NCBI GenBank assembly: GCA_963783965.1
Contig: CAWAPQ010000008.1
Location: 124,001 to 188,000 of the forward strand
DNA from: Bog-473 sp963783965
GTDB taxonomy: Bacteria; Actinomycetota; Acidimicrobiia; Acidimicrobiales; RAAP-2
Reading direction: 5' to 3'
DNA length: 64,000 bases
In this document: piece after piece, positions 63,142 to 64,000 of the stretch
Position numbering within the stretch: position 1 is the stretch's first letter
Layout: every line of letters begins with the position of its first letter
Notes under the pieces: generated by a model
What the model was told of the DNA's origin: nothing
Database searches by the model: none
The model's input: the letters and a program-made list of their open reading frames with translations, nothing else
Position numbers and translations under genes: made by a program

Positions 63142-63985
63142 GCCCGCCGGCTCTGCGGGGCCCGGGTCCGCAGTGCCGGCCCTGCGCGTCAGTGGGCTCC
63201 GGCACCGGTTCGGGGACAAAGTCGCCGTGGACGGGATCGATCTGCGCATCGAGCGCGGCGAGGTCTTCGGCCTCCTCGGGCCGAACGGTGCTGGGAAGAC
63301 CACGACCATCCGCGTCGTCAACACGCTGCTTCCCGTCCAGGAAGGCTCGGCCGAGGTGCTCGGGTTCGACCTGCGACGCTCCGCCATGGCCATCAGGCGT
63401 CGGCTGGGGTACGTGCCCCAGCAGCTCTCAATTGAGGCGGCGTTGACCGGGCGCGAGAACGTCTCGTGGTTCGCACGCCTCTTCGACGTGCCACGGTCCG
63501 AGCGCAAGGAACGCGTGGCCGACGCGCTCGAGGTGATGGGCCTGAGCGACGTGGCCGACCGAATGGCCGGGACGTACTCCGGCGGCATGGTGCGCCGCCT
63601 CGAGCTTGCGCAGGCACTGGTCAACCGCCCCTCCCTCCTGGTGCTCGACGAGCCGACCGTCGGCCTCGACCCCGTGGCGCGCGACGGGGTGTGGGAGCGC
63701 GTGGGCGAAATGTGCGACGCCACCGGCATGACGGTGCTGCTGACGACGCACTACATGGAGGAAGCCGACGTGCTCTGCGACCGCCTGGCCCTCATGCATC
63801 TCGGGCATATCCGGGCGCTGGGGACACCGGCGGAGCTCAAGGCAGCGCTCGGGCCCGACGCCTCGCTGGAAGACGTCTTCCGCCACCACACGGGGAACTC
63901 GCTCGAACAGGGACGGGACGGGGAGGGGAAGGGAGGTATCCGTGCAGTCCGTACGACTCGACGCACCGCTGGCCGGGTGGGGTGA
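63134..63985 (+). CDS. ABC exporter ATP-binding protein (DrrA-like)
   Basis: 283 residues. Walker A GPNGAGKTT, Q-loop VPQQLS, signature YSGGM, Walker B LLVLDEP and H-loop TTHYMEE. The order and length match DrrA/CcmA-type daunorubicin-resistance ATPases. It overlaps the MarR gene at its start and the permease gene at its end. Confidence 0.93.
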   Translation: MAEPAGSAGPGSAVPALRVSGLRHRFGDKVAVDGIDLRIERGEVFGLLGPNGAGKTTTIRVVNTLLPVQEGSAEVLGFDLRRSAMAIRRRLGYVPQQLSIEAALTGRENVSWFARLFDVPRSERKERVADALEVMGLSDVADRMAGTYSGGMVRRLELAQALVNRPSLLVLDEPTVGLDPVARDGVWERVGEMCDATGMTVLLTTHYMEEADVLCDRLALMHLGHIRALGTPAELKAALGPDASLEDVFRHHTGNSLEQGRDGEGKGGIRAVRTTRRTAGRVG

Positions 63986-64000
63986 GGACACCCGGACCGC
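63942..64000 (+). CDS. Start of the ABC permease gene, cut by the window
   Basis: GTG at 63942 with GGGAGG about 5-6 bases upstream. The frame stays open to the window end (VQSVRLDAPLAGWGEDTRT) and starts inside the ATPase gene, overlapping it by 44 bases. Position suits the membrane partner of the DrrA-like ATPase; no membrane segment is visible yet. Confidence 0.6.
   Translation, partial: MQSVRLDAPLAGWGEDTRT

Overview
The window is high-GC bacterial DNA with actinobacterial features: GTG starts, many ATGA or GTGA gene overlaps, an F420-type LLM oxidoreductase, a very large set of acyl-CoA genes and a DrrA-like ABC ATPase. Two secreted proteins with YWxVASDGGIFSYG repeats, and a ParA followed by a GKRALF zinc-ribbon protein, suggest class Acidimicrobiia. 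That placement is inference from family memory, not from a marker gene. Many genes have a TANNNT box ending 6-10 bases before the start codon, the layout of leaderless transcription.

Layout. 1-689: end of a secreted repeat protein. 0.7-25 kb: catabolism of acyl-CoA and amidohydrolase substrates. It holds CaiB-type CoA transferase, crotonase, three acyl-CoA dehydrogenases (one frameshifted), acyl-CoA ligase, a GMC oxidoreductase with its small subunit, thiolase-like protein with its OB-fold partner, LLM oxidoreductase, two D-aminoacylase-type amidohydrolases, two metal-dependent amidohydrolases (one fused to a SnoaL-like domain) and an aldehyde dehydrogenase. 24.6-28 kb: a surface-polysaccharide-like group (CelD-type acetyltransferase, GT2 glycosyltransferase, second CelD-type protein). 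28-31 kb: peptidase E, 2-hydroxyacid dehydrogenase and FGGY kinase. 31-35 kb: a long leader with tandem repeats and three consecutive exported proteins with SipW/TasA-like N-termini. 35-37.3 kb: zinc alcohol dehydrogenase and SDR.

37.4-48 kb: tRNA-His, tRNA-Arg and then an accessory region of visibly lower GC and lower coding density. It contains IS481 and IS110 remnants, two genes broken by in-frame stops, small orphan enzymes (methyltransferase, cupin, two VOC proteins, sulfotransferase) and a dispersed 16-bp repeat. 48-64 kb: secreted bipartite repeat protein, P450, SRPBCC protein, FkbM methyltransferase, LOG protein with an MFS transporter, DUF3089 hydrolase, ParA pair, second MFS transporter, tRNA-Pro, gamma-carbonic-anhydrase-like protein, and a MarR/ABC exporter operon cut by the window edge.

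Regulation. Four sites resembling TGACAC-NN-GTGTCA lie upstream of, or between, the catabolic genes (4019, 10896, 21277, 29704) and may form one local regulon whose regulator is not in the window. A separate perfect palindrome (62584-62608) covers the MarR promoter. The two single-base frameshifts and two in-frame stops could be real decay or sequencing error. The strongest candidates for something undescribed are the exported three-gene cassette with an exact 15-residue GAHV repeat, the shared operator, and the ParA/GKRALF pair.
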